Shown here in pieces: positions 21,991 through 33,873 of a stretch of 64,000 nt of DNA. The notes below the pieces were generated by a model that was given only the letters and a program-made list of their open reading frames with translations, was not told the origin of the DNA and made no database searches. The translations under genes were made by a program, and so were the position numbers. This DNA comes from Eleusine coracana subsp. coracana (Eukaryota; Streptophyta; Magnoliopsida; Poales; Poaceae), in the NCBI GenBank assembly GCA_032690845.1, contig CM064423.1:30216044-30280043 (forward strand). The letters are read 5' to 3'. Every line of letters starts with the position of its first letter. The first letter of the stretch is position 1.

Positions 21991-22472
21991 AAGATTGAGC
22001 AAACAAGCACTTGTGACAACCAGGAGAACCAACAAAATCAGCCTAAAAAACTTTCCCAATGCTAGAAATCTCACAAACCAAAGAGCCATTTGAATCAAGA
22101 ACATAATAAGCATTTTTCTTAAAGCGCACTTCCAAACCAACATCAAGCAACTGAGAGATAGAGAGCAGATTGTACTTGAGATGCTCAACCAAACCAACAT
22201 CCTTGAGAGTGAATTTTTTAGTTACCTTTACCGCACCTCTTGCCTTCACTCTCCCTCTCTTGTCATCTCCAAAGGTCACACACTCCCCACGCTTCAAGGG
22301 AGTGAGGCTAGAGAACCACTTTGCATCTTAGGTCATGTGGCAGGAACACTCGGAGTCCATCAACCATTTGTTTTCCAGGCCTCCACATGTTGCCTTCAAA
22401 GAACGAGAAGGAAAGATTGATGACTCAGTGCTAGGGTTAGACAGAAAACTCTTGGGAAGCTAGCACTGAATC
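21991..22472 (-). pseudogene. copia protease / GAG-pre-integrase region (Cop-1)
   Basis: The protease active-site segment reads WLMDSECSCHMT, in which the usual DSG triad has become DSE. It is followed at once by a stop (near 22329). Downstream is the typical pre-integrase stretch with LKDVGLVEHLKYNLLSISQLLD. The 68 bp at the upstream end (22405-22472) occur again at 23655-23722 on the other side of the inserted Athila fragment. Confidence 0.75.
22405..22472 (-). repeat. 68-bp direct repeat, copy 1, flanking the Athila filler
   Basis: Copy 1 of a 68-bp stretch of Cop-1 gag-protease linker. Copy 2 is at 23655-23722. The two differ at one base by eye (T at 22461, C at 23711). Confidence 0.9.
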
Positions 22473-23654
22473 CCTAGCCTCCACGTGTGAGGCTAGATAG
22501 AACTTTGCATGTACGAACTAAAAGAGAAAGAACTCCTTTGCTGCTGATATTGGGGCTTCCATCCACTATTCTTCATATATTCTAGCATCTTCATCTCTTC
22601 AAGGCAATCTTTCTGCACATGACCAAATTCTCCACACTCACTACATGTTGAGCTCGATTCCGCCAGCTTGAGTGTCTCTTCCTTAGGGATATGAAGATTA
22701 TTGTCCAACCTTCTTTGAATAGCATCAAGGCGATCAATAATCAAGTCTTCATGAGTCTTCTCAATGACACTTTTCGTTACTCCTTTTGAAGGTTGCAAAT
22801 TCCTTGAGCCTCTCTCACCATCCCACGATTGATTTTCAACTAGCAACTTGATCAAATTCTTAGCTTCGGTGGGGGTTTTTGACATGAATGATCCTGCAAC
22901 TGAGGCATCCAAATGTTGACGTGATAAAAGATTCAATCCTGTGTAGAACTTCTCAACAACTTCTCCAACCATCAGACCATGATTGGGGCATGCATCCATA
23001 TATTCATTCTATCTTTCCCATGCTTCTCCAATGCTCTCATCAATATTCTGCTTAAATCCAAGAATCTTATTTTTCAAAGCTTGAGTCTTACTGGGGGGAA
23101 AGTATTTGGCCAAGAATTCAGTTGCTAATGTGTTCCATACCGTTTTTACTGTGTTTTCCAATCCATTGTACCATTGCTTGGGGCATCCAACTAGAGAGAA
23201 GGGGAACAGCCTCACACGCGCTTGATCTCCTGTCAATCCCGCTATCTTGAATGTGCTGCAAACTTCAAGGAAGTGTTGCAAGTGATGATTGGGATCTTCT
23301 GAACCTGTGAATGGTTGTTGCGCCACTATTCCAACATATCTCTCCAATTGATACGGAAGTTGATCCTGAGCTTCTTGGAAATCTGTCTTCTCAATACTAG
23401 TAAATCTGTCAGGTTATATGAGGGGGAGACTGGCCAGCGTAAAGGTGCACCAGACAGTAAATCTGTCATTGCGCCGATCAGCGCAGGAGTCGAGCAGATC
23501 GGCACATTGGTGAAACTAAGTCAAAGTTCGCAAGATCTAATAAATCTGTGGTTGCGCCGATCGGCGCAGGAATTGAGCCGATCGGCACACTGGTGAATCT
23601 AAGCCAAAGTTGTTGCGCCGATCGGCGCAGGAGTTGAGCCCATCGGCACACCAG
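22473..23654 (-). mobile_element. inserted Athila-like fragment: gag piece joined to LTR piece
   Basis: This fragment has no element ends. It joins an Athila gag segment (about 22497-23395) to an internal LTR segment (about 23399-23654) that carries three dyad pairs. A short inverted repeat (CTAGCCTC at 22474-22481 and its complement at 22489-22496) marks the left junction. The 68-bp direct repeats on both sides are far longer than a 4-6 bp target duplication, so repair synthesis is a better explanation than integration. Confidence 0.8.
22497..23395 (-). pseudogene. Athila-type gag fragment in filler
   Basis: A gag segment from YVGIVAQQPFTGSEDPNHH through the gag domain (FPFSLVGCPKQWYNG...FLAKYFPPSKTQALKN) and the zinc knuckle CSECGEFGHVQKDC to a break near the Met-Gln-Ser codons. 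A frame break lies at about 23000-23010. It has no N-terminus, linker or protease. It is closely similar to the Ath-2 gag. Confidence 0.8.
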
Positions 23655-23722
23655 GAGAAGGAAAGATTGATGACTCAGTGCTAGGGTTAGACAGAAAACT
23701 CTTGGGAAGCCAGCACTGAATC
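23655..23722 (-). repeat. 68-bp direct repeat, copy 2
   Basis: Second copy of the Cop-1 stretch at 22405-22472. Removing 22473-23722 restores a continuous Cop-1 sequence at this point, or alternatively 22405-23654. Confidence 0.9.
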
Positions 23723-24503
23723 ACACGACCTATAGGGGTTATCACAGTTCTTTGCACATTACCAGTCAAATGAGTGGGATGAGAACCACGATGGGGAAAA
23801 CATGGCCTGTCAAAGCATCTCGTCTCAAACCTGTGGTTGTGAGGATTGAAATCATCTGTGTGAAAGCCAAATCCATGCGAGCGACGCTCACCACGATGGG
23901 AAAAACATGGGGCGCCAAAGCGCTGCTGCACAAAGCGTCTATTTCGTTAATCAAAGCCATATGAGGAATGACCCTGTCCATGATAGGCACGAGAAAAAGA
24001 GTGAGGCTGAAAACCAACAAAACCATCATGATGCACATTTCTAGTTAACTCAGCTTGCATCCTCTCAATTCTCTTACGCCTATAACAGTACTCATCCAAG
24101 TGGCCCTTACGACCACAGAACATGCAAATGTAGACACTCTCATGTTTAGGCTTAGCTTGCATAGTGGGTTTGGGTTTCGGCTTCTCGGCTTGCTTTGGGT
24201 TGAAGGAAGGATTGGGGTTAGGTGGGTAGTATGTGTCAGTGGCTTTGATGGACTGTTCCTCATCCTTGTAGCTAGAGCTAGGCACAAAATTACCCACATT
24301 CTCACTCTCCTTGTCACACATCTCAAATCCCAAGCCCAAGTTGTAGGTTGACCTACTGGCACTTTCTTTAACTCTTGCCAAGTCACTCTCAATCTTCTTC
24401 TCACTCACTAGGGTTCTTGTAGACGAGAGATGAGATAGTCATTTTCTTGTGTTAGGATTTTGTTTTCCTCCCTAGTGATTGCAAGCTTATCCTTAAGAGA
24501 GCC
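23723..24503 (-). pseudogene. copia gag C-terminal part (Cop-1)
   Basis: On the minus strand this starts with a helical, probably coiled-coil stretch (SLKDKLAITREENKILTQEN) at 24503. Then come a serine-rich part, a Pro/Lys-rich stretch, and a zinc knuckle CMFCGRKGHLDEYC at about 24080-24125. A His/Gly/Phe-rich linker leads to the protease. A stop lies between the coil and the next segment (near 24411). The N-terminal gag is cut off by CRM-B. Confidence 0.75.
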
Positions 24504-25298
24504 TGATGAGGACATCACTCCTATGAATACACACAACACTCCACCAAATCTGGATTTGCAAGGTCCAATGACTAGAGCTCGTGCATGACGACTAAATTTA
24601 GAGGTGAGCTCGTTCCTACCTTCTTCGCTATATGTTACTTTTGAGAATGGTTTGCTACCTAATGATTATTTTATGATTAGAAACCATGGAGAGGACCAGG
24701 AGATGATGGGAGAAGGAGTTGGGAATGTGGAGGACCAGCAAGGGCTTGGAAGCCAAAGTGGAGGCCCAATCAAAACCGACTTCGAGTCTGTTTCGGTGCC
24801 CAGGACCAGTCTGTACTAAAACAGTCGCCCAGGACGCATACGGACTCGGATTTGGACGTTCTACATATACACGGAAAGATAAGGAGAAGACCTTTCCAAT
24901 GCCGCCGGCCTCATGTCAAAATTCATCCGGAGTCGTCAGGAATCGTCAAAACAAGAGAGAGTCCAGAATCTGTGTCGGTGCTGCGTCGCCTATTTTTGGC
25001 CTTTGGGTCTTTATATACAGCCGCCACCGCACCATTAGGGTTCGGGTTTTGCTTAGATCAATTCTGTTCATAAACAGTTTCGTCGTTCATCGGCTTGTGT
25101 TCTTGATTCGCAGGCAGGGATTAGCCTTCTCGGCAAGGTCAATCGTCTTTTGGACGGTTGATAACCAGAGGAGACGTCGTGCTGCGATTGCGGGGTTTAG
25201 AACGTGCTGTTCTGAAGCCGGATCGATTTGTGTGTCGCCTCCGACCAAATCAACTTACCAAGAACCTTTCGGAAGATCGGGAACCCTTGTTCACATCA
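24504..25298 (+). repeat. 5' LTR of CRM-B
   Basis: A 795-bp LTR with the termini TGATGAGGACATC and ACATCA. Relative to other copies it lacks about 60 bp upstream of the TATA-like TTTATATAC (near 25009) and about 65 bp near 25096. Confidence 0.9.
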
Positions 25299-25300
25299 AG

Positions 25301-25313
25301 TGGTAATCAGAGC
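25301..25313 (+). other. primer binding site of CRM-B
   Basis: TGGTAATCAGAGC two bases after the LTR. It is the same as in the other two CRM copies. Confidence 0.65.
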
Positions 25314-26539
25314 TTCAGGTGCACCGTCAGGTTCACACTACCCTTTAGTTTTATTTTCGTGTTCTTTCTATCATCCACAGAAAATACCAAAAAAAAAAAA
25401 TTTCCCCGCCCATAACCACGTGTTTAGCCTTTGCATATTTCAATTTCAGAGTCCGTAGTGTTGAGTTTGTGCCCTAGTTCTTGTTTAGTTGCTGGTTTAG
25501 TTTGTGTTTTTGTCGTCAGTAGTGTTTCCCTTGCAACCCTAGCCGCCATCCCCTTCACCATCCTCGGTTTTGTCAGCTTTGTGTGCTAGGGTTGATTGAC
25601 CAACACGGCCATCCTAATCCCACCCTAATCCCACCCTAAACCCACCCTCACCACCTCGGACTAATTTTCATAAATTCCACTTTCCGCTGCATCCACCTCG
25701 CCAAAAAAATCCCTACCCGACCCCAAGCCCGACTCGGATTTCACTCAAACCCCCGGGTTCTTCATAACCGATTCCGACACCCCTTCGGTAAAACAGGCAT
25801 AACTTTTCGCTCGGTTGTCCGTTTTGGCTGAAATTTTTACAGGAGATTCTTGATGAAAAGTTGAGCATACCCAAAGTTGGCTACGCCCTATGTGCCCTCG
25901 TCAAAAAATTCAAAAAAAATCGGGAAGATAAAGAAAAAATTCATTCAAGTTGAAACCCAACGTTTTCTGAAACTTCAAGATTTTATGTAGGCCACATCCT
26001 AGCTCGGTTTGAGCTGAAAGTTTTTGTGGTTTCTTCCTGTTTGGTAGTGAGTTGGAAAAAAATATCAAAAAAATAAAATAAAATAAAATAAATTTGGGAT
26101 TCCTACTAGTGCTCCATCTAGCCCCCTGGATTTTCTCAGTTTGGCTATTTTACACTAAGCCCCCTGTTATCGACTGTGTCCCTTTGTCTCCTTGTTTCTT
26201 CTTTGCTATCACTACTGTTCTAGGACATAGTTAGACCAGCAACTAGGGACAAGTTACTTGGGCACTTATTCAGCTTTACTATCTGTTTTTGATTCGTGTG
26301 CCACTCATATATATATATTTGGCCTTCCTAGCTCTACATACTTCTTCTGGACAGCACATAGGTTATTTTGTAACCCTTGCAATCGTGAAACACTTCTCCC
26401 TGGTATCCTTCGCTTTGTTGTTTTCAGAATTTTGTAAGAGCTTTACAAGAAGCTTACTTTTGCTGTGTTGAGAGGCACCACTGCTTAGTAGTTTTGTAGG
26501 GATAACCTTCACTTTTTGTTTCCTGTTTTGGTGTTTCTG
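25314..26539 (+). other. long 5' leader of CRM-B
   Basis: 1.2 kb between the primer site and the gag start without a conserved frame. The same leader lies at 42161-43349 in CRM-C, with small differences in A-runs. I see no other feature in it. Confidence 0.7.
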
Positions 26540-28022
26540 ATGTCAGGAAGCGACGGGGAGGGTGCTTCACCCTCCAAATTGGATGAGTGCGTCAGCCAAA
26601 ATCAGTTACAAAAGGCTTTGCAGGCGATTCAGAGTGATTTGGCAGAGACGATCACCAGGGCCGTCACCGACGCCGTCACCAAGCTTCACCTGGGAGAAAG
26701 CATTGAGCGGTTGGATAAGAGAGTCTCTAAGCTAACCGATCAGGTTGTTGAATTGGAGACCGCTCACAAGACCAACACCAACACCAACACCAACACCAAC
26801 ACCAACACCAACAACGACGTTGAAGACGATCATGATGAAGCAACGGTGTATAAGGCTGATGGCACCGTCGATAGGTCAGCTACAAGGACCGCAAGGTTAC
26901 GACGTCGTTTGCAACATAACCCTCAAGGTATGGGTGGTTTCCACAACCACAACCGTCGCACACAAGGTAACCATGCTCCAGATGATCCGTATGCTAAAAT
27001 TAAGTTTTCAATTCCTTCGTTTTCGGGTCAGTACGATGGTGATGCTTACCTTGATAGGGAAATGACGGTAGAACAAAAATTTAATGCCCACCTTGTTCCT
27101 GAACAATATAGAGTTAGACAAGCCACTAGTGAGTTTAAGGACTTTGCTATTGTTTGGTGGAGTGGTCTAGCTGCTGAAACCGATTTGCCTACTACTTGGG
27201 AAGAACTTAAGATAGAAATGCGTGATCGTTTTGTTCCTCCTTCTTTGTATAGAGAAATTCGTAATAAACTGCAGCGTTTAGATTAAGGAGATAAAACTGT
27301 TCAGGAGTATTTTAGTGAGCTTCAGAAGGGTTTGATTCGTTGTGCTGTGGTTGAAAAAGTAGAGGATCAGATTTGCCGCTTTTATTCTGGTTTGAGAAAA
27401 GAAATTCAGGACATCCTTGATTATAAAGAATTTTATACCCTCAACCAGTGTTTCCAGTATGCTATGCTTGCAGAGAAAGAATCACAGGGACTTTTCCAGG
27501 CTTTTGAGGAGTACAGCAAGTCCAAGAATTTCTACCCACCACGGCCCACGGGGACTTCGGGGCTGCCCAAGCCATCTTTCCGGCCGCCCCCACCAGCTAG
27601 TGTTGTTTCTGCAGCACCAAGATCAGCCCCTGCCCCTTCTATGCGCTCCGGTAAAAATTTTGTGCAGGTACCGGCTAGTAGTGCCTCCTCTGTTGCTTCG
27701 ATGGGACGCACTACAGGAATTCAGTGCCACCGCTGCCATGGTCTTGGCCATGTGCAGAAAGATTGCCCAAGTAGGCGGGCATATGTGGCGACAGATGATG
27801 GCAGTTACATGAGCACCTCCGATGTGGAGGATGAGGAGGAGGATGTCGCTGCCACCAGCGGTGACCTCGTCCTTGGAGGCGGAGATACCACGGGCTACAT
27901 GAATATTATTGTGCAGCGTGTGCTTAGCACACAAGTCCAGCAGCCCGAGATGATGCAGCGACATAACTTGTTCCAGATTTTCTTCGTCATCAAGAACCGT
28001 CGGGCACGTGTCATCATTGATG
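26540..28022 (+). pseudogene. CRM-type gag, one internal stop, truncated in protease
   Basis: The frame starts MSGSDGEGASPSKLDEC at 26540; an upstream in-frame ATG is at 26516. In order it has a coil-forming N-terminus, a Thr/Asn run from an ACCAAC-type microsatellite (about 26770-26815), the gag domain (WWSGLAAETDLPTTWEELK...), a Pro-rich stretch, the zinc knuckle CHRCHGLGHVQKDC (about 27727-27770) and the start of the protease (ARVIIDGG). A single TAA at 27284-27286 replaces a Gln codon; the frame is the same on both sides. After GG at about 28022 the sequence jumps into LTR. Gag could be made only by readthrough. Confidence 0.85.
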
Positions 28023-28024
28023 GA

Positions 28025-28924
28025 GGATACACACAACACTCCTCAAAATCTGGACTTACAAGGTCCAATGACTAGAGCTCGTGCACGACGACTAAATTTA
28101 GAGGTGAGCTCGTTCCTACGTTCTTCGCTATATGTTACTTTTGAGAATGGTTTACTACCTAATGATTATTTTATGATTAGAAACCATGGAGAGGACCAGG
28201 AGATGATGGGAGAAGGAGTTGGGAACGTGGAGGACCAGCAAGGGCTTGGAAGACAAAGTGGAGGCCCAATCAAAACCGACTTCGAGTCTGTTTCGGGGCC
28301 CAGGACCAGTCTGTACTAAAACGGTCGCCCAGGACGCATACGGACTCGGATTTGAACGTTCTACATATGCACGGAAAGGTAAGGAGAAGACCTTTCCAAT
28401 GCCGCCGGCCTCATATCAAAATTCATCCGGAGTCATCAGAAATCGTCAAAACAAGAGAGAGTCCAGAATCTGTATCGGTGCTGCGTCGCCTATTTTTGGC
28501 CTTTGGGCTTTGTATCTAGTTGAGCCCAATTAGGGGCGCGTCCAGAGGGTCTTGCACGACCCTAGGGTCTTTATATACATCCGCCGCCGCACCATTAGGG
28601 TTCGGGTTTTGCTTAGATCAAATCTGTTCATAAACAGTTTCGCCGTTCATCGGTTTGTGAGACCCCAACTTCGAGAGTTTAATCATACATCTGCAATTGT
28701 GTTGCATTCTTCGTTGTTCTTGCTTGTGTTCTTGATTCACAGGCAGGGATTAGCCTTCTCGGCGAGGTCAATCGTCTTTGGATGGTTGATAACCAGAGGA
28801 GACGTCGTGCTGCGATTGCGGGGTTTAGAACGTGCTGTTCTGAAGCCGGATCGATTTGTGTGTCGCCTCCGACCAAATCAACTTACCAAGAACCTTTCGG
28901 AAGATTGGGAACCCTTGTTCACAT
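28025..28924 (+). repeat. 3' LTR of CRM-B, both ends damaged
   Basis: This lacks the first 25 bp or so (junction in protease) and the last two bases. The TATA-like TTTATATAC is at about 28569. It is fused directly to SIRE-like LTR sequence at 28925. Confidence 0.85.
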
Positions 28925-29659
28925 TACACTCTCAAGCTCACTTTGCTCTCCCCAACTCTCCTCCCTTGCTTCCACTCTTGATTTGTGAAGGGATTGAGAG
29001 AAGATTGAAGTGCTCCATCAACTCCAAGCTTCCATCCTCTTGAGCACTTGGTTTATCCTCACCGCCGATGACTATTGTGTTTGTTACTCTTGGGGATTCA
29101 TCCCCTAGACGGTTAGAGATTCCCGTAGAGCTCCCAACTTATGTGGTGACGCCTCGGGAAGTTTGTATTGACCCCTCCTTTGTGGAGTTTCTAGTGGAAA
29201 ACCAAGTTTGATCTTTGTGGTCACTTAGAGAGGTTAAGATTGAAAGAGACCTGGTCCTTTGTGGATCCCTCAACGGAGACGTAGGCTTCTTTGTGGAGCT
29301 GAACTTCGGTGAACAAATCTTGTGCTTGAATTACTTGTGTTTCATTCACTTGTTCTTGCTCATAAACTTGCTAGTTAGGGTTTGCTTCATATTTCTTAAA
29401 TTAACTTGTGTAGATTGCTTGCTAGTTACTCTCCTTATTTTTTCCGCTTCCCTGTGCTTATATTCACTTGCTCCTAACTTGCCTTGCACTAATTTTAATA
29501 TTTACTCGGCCGATCTACTTTTCTATCTCGTGCCATCGGACAAGTCATCAGACTTTACCCACAATCATCGGACAAGTCCGACACTGCGCATTTAACTTTT
29601 ATTATTAAGTGAATTTCAGGGATAATTGCCTGTTCACCCCCTCCCTTTAGGCACATTCA
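28925..29659 (+). repeat. 5' LTR of Cop-2, U3 and promoter lost
   Basis: This corresponds to about 58977-59731 of the 3' LTR and ends GCACATTCA. The U3 part with the TATA box is replaced by the CRM-B LTR. Confidence 0.85.
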
Positions 29660-29661
29660 AT

Positions 29662-29673
29662 TGGTATCAGAGC
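29662..29673 (+). other. primer binding site of Cop-2, tRNA-Met type
   Basis: TGGTATCAGAGC two bases after the LTR, the standard initiator tRNA-Met site. Confidence 0.9.
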
Positions 29674-29710
29674 GGGATCTTCTTGAAGGCTTAACTGCTT
29701 GAAGATAAAG

Positions 29711-31784
29711 ATGACAAAGGGAAAGGAAATTCCGCCTAGTAGAACATCCAAAGTAGGGACCAAGGATGATGTATTTGAAGAAAATCCAAGGACTGAAGAT
29801 ATTGATAAAGATGGGCTACCAAAAACCTACAACAATGTCTTGTTTGATTATGATAATCTCAAAGAAGATCGCATTGGGCAAGGGTCCGGTAGACTCTCCT
29901 ACTTTGATGGACAATTTTATGATCATTGGAAATGCAAGATGATGATGTACTTGGAATCCATAAGTACTCATGTTGCAAGTATAACCGAGAATGGTTTTTT
30001 GTGGGAACATAGAGACAATCCAACCCGTAAGGATCAAATCAACATTCATCGCAATGCCGTGGCTGCTCGTGCAATTGTTTCCGCACTTAGTGCCATCGAG
30101 TATGACAAGGTAGCCGGAATAAAGAATGCCAACCAACTACGGAGAAAACATGAGGTTATCTATGAGGGCATTGATTCCATTAAAGATGCATGACTTGAAG
30201 AATTACAAAATTAGTTCAACTTGTTCATCATGGGTGCGGGAGAAGGCCCAAAAGAAGTTCATGATAGGCTCATGAGAATTGTGAATCAAAGAAGAGCACT
30301 AGGAGCTAGAATGACCAATTTGGATATCAACAAGAGACTACTACAAGCATTGAGACCTTGGGATAGCAACATTTGCTCAAACATTAGAGAGAACATTCTC
30401 CACCGATGAAGTGGAAGCTTCTTTCCCAAAAGCAACAAAATGATCAAGCTAAAAAAATAAATGCCTTGATAAAGCAAATTGAGGGAGAAAATGGTGACAA
30501 AAAATAATGTAGCACTCAATGCTACACGAGAAAAGCAAGAAAGGAAGAAGAAGAAAGTGGTTGACTCTAGTGATGAAGATAGTGATGATGAGATGGCTCT
30601 ACTCGTGAGAAGATTCAAGTCATTTCTTAAGAAATATGGCTATAAGAAGAAAAGCCATGATAAAGGCAAAGCAAGAAAGTCAAAGAGAACTTGTTCTGAA
30701 TGTGATGATGAAGGATATTTCATTGCGGAATGTCCAAAGAAGAAAAACAAGGAAGAAAGAAGGATGGACAAACATCACAAGAAAGACAAGAAGTACAAGA
30801 AGCATAGAAGAGGTGAAGCTCACATTGGCCAAGAATGGAATTCCGATGACTTATCCTCTTCATCCTCTTCCTCCTCTGAATCCGACTCGAATGAGGGAGG
30901 CATTGCTACACTTGCCATTGGCGTCACTCTCACCAACATTTCTCTATTTGGGAGCTTGAGTAATGATGATGATGACAACACTCAACAGTGCCTTATGGCA
31001 AGGGGATCGAAGGTAACAAAATCTAAACACAAGCGTTCCCCTTATGCTAGTAGTAGTGATGATGATGATGTTAATGCTTCACTTCCCCAAATGCTTGAAT
31101 TTATGGAATTGCTTGAAAAACAAAAGGAAGAAAATGATAGGCAAGAGGAGCTACTTGAGAAACAAGAAGACTTGCTAATTATTGAAAAGAAAAGAAACCT
31201 TGAATTAGAGAAGCTCCTAGAAGAAGAGAGAAAGAAAAATAATGACTTAACTATGTCTCTCACTAAAATTGAGAATACTTGTGAGAATGTTACGAGCATT
31301 AAAGATGTACTTCAAGAGAAGTATGAGGATTCGGAAAAGACTCATAAGTCTCTTGAAGAACAATATAGGATTCTTTGAACTTTCACATCCTCCTCAAATA
31401 ATTCCTCTCATGCTTCCACTAGCAAAGAATGTGATAGATGCTATAATATAGATGTTGATGCTTGTGCTACTAATATCAAATTGATTGATGATTTAAACAA
31501 GCAAGTAAAACCTCTTGAAAGCAAAATACAACATGAGAAAAATATTGTTGATAATGAGAAGGCAAAGTATGCAAGAGGTGCATACTCATATACTAGAATG
31601 CCACATGTCATGGATGGCATTGGTTATGTTAAGGGTGCTAAGCACAATGCTAGGCACCACAAGAAAGGGAAGGAATTCCTCAAGTTCATCAAGGAAGGAT
31701 CTTATCAAAAGAAGCAAGCCAAGAACAATGAAACTAACCAAACTTCTTTTGTTAATGATTTTCATGCTAATGTGCCTAACACCT
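29711..31784 (+). pseudogene. SIRE-like gag, multiple stops
   Basis: The frame from MTKGKEIPPSR (29711) has a copia gag domain of UBN2 type (about 29900-30400, with YFDGQFYDHWKCKMMMYLES and VHDRLMRIVNQRRALG). Then come a basic region and a zinc knuckle that reads CSECDDEGYFIAEC at about 30692-30735, where Gly and the zinc-binding His are replaced by Asp and Tyr. A Ser/Asp-rich stretch and a long charged coiled coil (about 31097-31378, LLEKQ repeats) follow, then a C-terminal part to HANVPNT. Stops lie at 30193, about 30213, 30409 and 31376-31378, with a shift near 30409-30480. The Ath-3 LTR ends it at 31784. Confidence 0.8.
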
Positions 31785-33859
31785 TGTTGGCACTTCCCAA
31801 GTGCCCCTTTTATATGTGAATATTACCCTAATTAGAGCATAATTGATACTAATTTAGGCCATGTACCTGTGATATTGCCTATATATTTGTATATGCGTTG
31901 TTTTGGAGCTTTATTGCAGAAACAGGTAAAATTGGTGATTAATGCGATGATGGAGAGGACAGGAGTCCATAACCGACGAACAGCACTGAAGAAGCCCATT
32001 GCGCCGATCGGTGCAGCCCATGAGCCAATTGGCGCAAGGGTGTTTTGACCCACAGAAGTGACCGAGGCCCATTCCACATGTTTATGGAAGTTTATCTGCG
32101 CAAGACACTTGAAGATATTTGTCTAAGAAGAAATATGGAACTTCAAGAAGATTTATGAAACTCCAAGATCTTAACGTGCAGTACAAGACTTTATCTCGAA
32201 GGAAAAGGCCCACATGGCAGCTGTGGAAGATAGAGGAACCGACTCGGGGAAGAAATCAGAAGAGACACAGCTTGCACCGATCGGCGCAATCCTGCGCCGA
32301 TCGGCGCAACCACCTTATTTGCTAGAAACCGAGTCCTTTACGAGTAGAACCCCTATAAATACTTGTAAATCTCGCCGCAGAAGGAGGAGGCGACAAAGGG
32401 ACACCAGATCCGTGAGTTAGAGCCACCGGGGCTTGCCCCGTTAGAATAGATCTCTAGTTGAGTTTCAAGAACCATTGGAGTCAAGAGTTGATCCGTCAAG
32501 GTAGGCCATCTCGACGGGGATGAATCTTACTCTATGTATCTCAAGGATGATTGAATATGTTGATGATGGTTTTGGTAATTTGTCTATCTTGATTCTATAA
32601 TCATGCACGTGCTTATTCCAATTGCTTAGTTCTAGGCTATGGAAGTAGATATTATCTCAATCGTGGTGAGTAGGATAGTATTCGGACATTGTATTGATTA
32701 TGGTTGCTTGATGATGCCAGTTGTGTGGTTTAGCGGTGACAGCACTAAGCCTGCGCAGCATTATTGGATAGTTGAGTAGGGTAAGATACTCGCGCAATTA
32801 AGGGTTTCCTCCTGGTAGCGATAAATCGGGAGCCGCTCGGAAAGCAGGGTGGTCTTACTCATTATAGGTTTTCATTGATCCATGTAATTACCCATTATGA
32901 TGCTATTCAATTAGACTATCTGGTTACGATCTCACTAGTAGATATCTGGCAACTCACTTATTAGCATAGGTTTACAAGATCTGGTGTACTTTGGCATAGA
33001 CTCACTTATAATATCTACTTCCTTAGCCTAGAACTAAGCAATTGGAATAAGCACATGCATGATTATAGAATCAAGATAGACAAATCACCAAAACCATCAT
33101 CAACATAATCAATCATCCTTGAGATACATAGAGTAAGATTCATCCCCGTCGAGATGGCCTACCTTGACGGATCAACTCTTGACTCCAATGGTTCTTGAAA
33201 CTCAACTAGAGATCTATTCTAACGGGGCAAGCCCCAGTGGCTCTAACTCACAGATCTGGTGTCCCTCTATCGCCTCCACCTTCTGCGGCGAGGGTTTAAA
33301 AGTATTTATGGGGGTTCTACTCGTAAAGGACTCGGTTTCTAGCAAATAAGGCGGTTGTGCCGATCGGCGCAAGTCGTGTCTCTTCTGATTTCTTCCCCGA
33401 GTCGGTTCCTCTGTCTTCCACAGCTGCCATGTGGGCCTTTTCCTTCGAGATAAAGTCTTGTACTGCATGTTAAGATCTTGGAGTTCCATAAATCTTCTTG
33501 AAGTTCCATAATTCTTCTTAGACAAATATCTTCAAGTGTCTTGCGCAGATAAACTTCCATAAACATGTGGAATGGGCCTCGGTCACTTCTGTGGGTCAAA
33601 ACACCCTTGCGCCCATCGGCTCATGGGCTGCGCGGATCGGCGCACTGGGCTTCTTCAGTGCTTTTCGTCGGTTCTGGACTCCTATCCTCTCCATCATCGC
33701 ATTAATCACCAATTTTACCTGTTTCTGCAATAAAGCTTCAAAACAACGCATATACCAATATAGAGGCAATATCACATGTAAAGGGCCTAAATTAGTATCA
33801 ATTATGCTCTAATTGGGGTAATATTCACATATAAAAGGGGCACTTGGGAAGTGCCAACA
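31785..33859. repeat. foldback LTR: + and - LTR pieces joined near 33000
   Basis: A plus-strand LTR (31785 to about 33000, about 1.2 kb from its start) is joined to a minus-strand LTR piece (about 33001-33859). The inverted arms are about 860 bp (31785-32655 and 33001-33859) with a loop of about 345 bp. TATAAATA is at 32354-32361 in the + piece. In the - piece it has mutated (near 33303). Dyad pairs lie at about 32000-32036, 32276-32306 and 33609-33645, with a single one at about 33358. Confidence 0.8.
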
Positions 33860-33873
33860 GTTCCCCCACACGT
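33860..33873 (-). other. polypurine tract, left arm of Ath-3
   Basis: The tract reads like AAGTGTGGGGGAAC on the minus strand but with one change at its far end (CGTGTGG). It abuts the LTR end CCAACA at 33859. Confidence 0.8.

Larger units (their letters stand above)
20134..24503 (-). mobile_element. Cop-1: Ty1/copia element (SIRE-like), interrupted
   Basis: The order on the minus strand is gag C-terminal part, protease, integrase, then reverse transcriptase. RT ahead of RNase H and integrase ahead of RT identify it as Ty1/copia. Its RT continues at 10164-10324 beyond Ath-2. No LTR of this element is left in the window: CRM-B cuts it at 24503 and CRM-A at 10164. An Athila filler interrupts it at 22473-23654. 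Confidence 0.8.
24504..28924 (+). mobile_element. CRM-B: CRM-type element with pol deleted
   Basis: The order is 5' LTR, primer binding site, long leader, gag, then a direct jump from the protease active site (about 28022) into the LTR (about 28025). The whole of RT, RNase H and integrase is missing. The left flank is Cop-1 gag and the right flank is SIRE-like LTR. The flanking 5-mers GAGCC and TACAC do not match, and the final CA of the LTR is lost. Confidence 0.8.
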
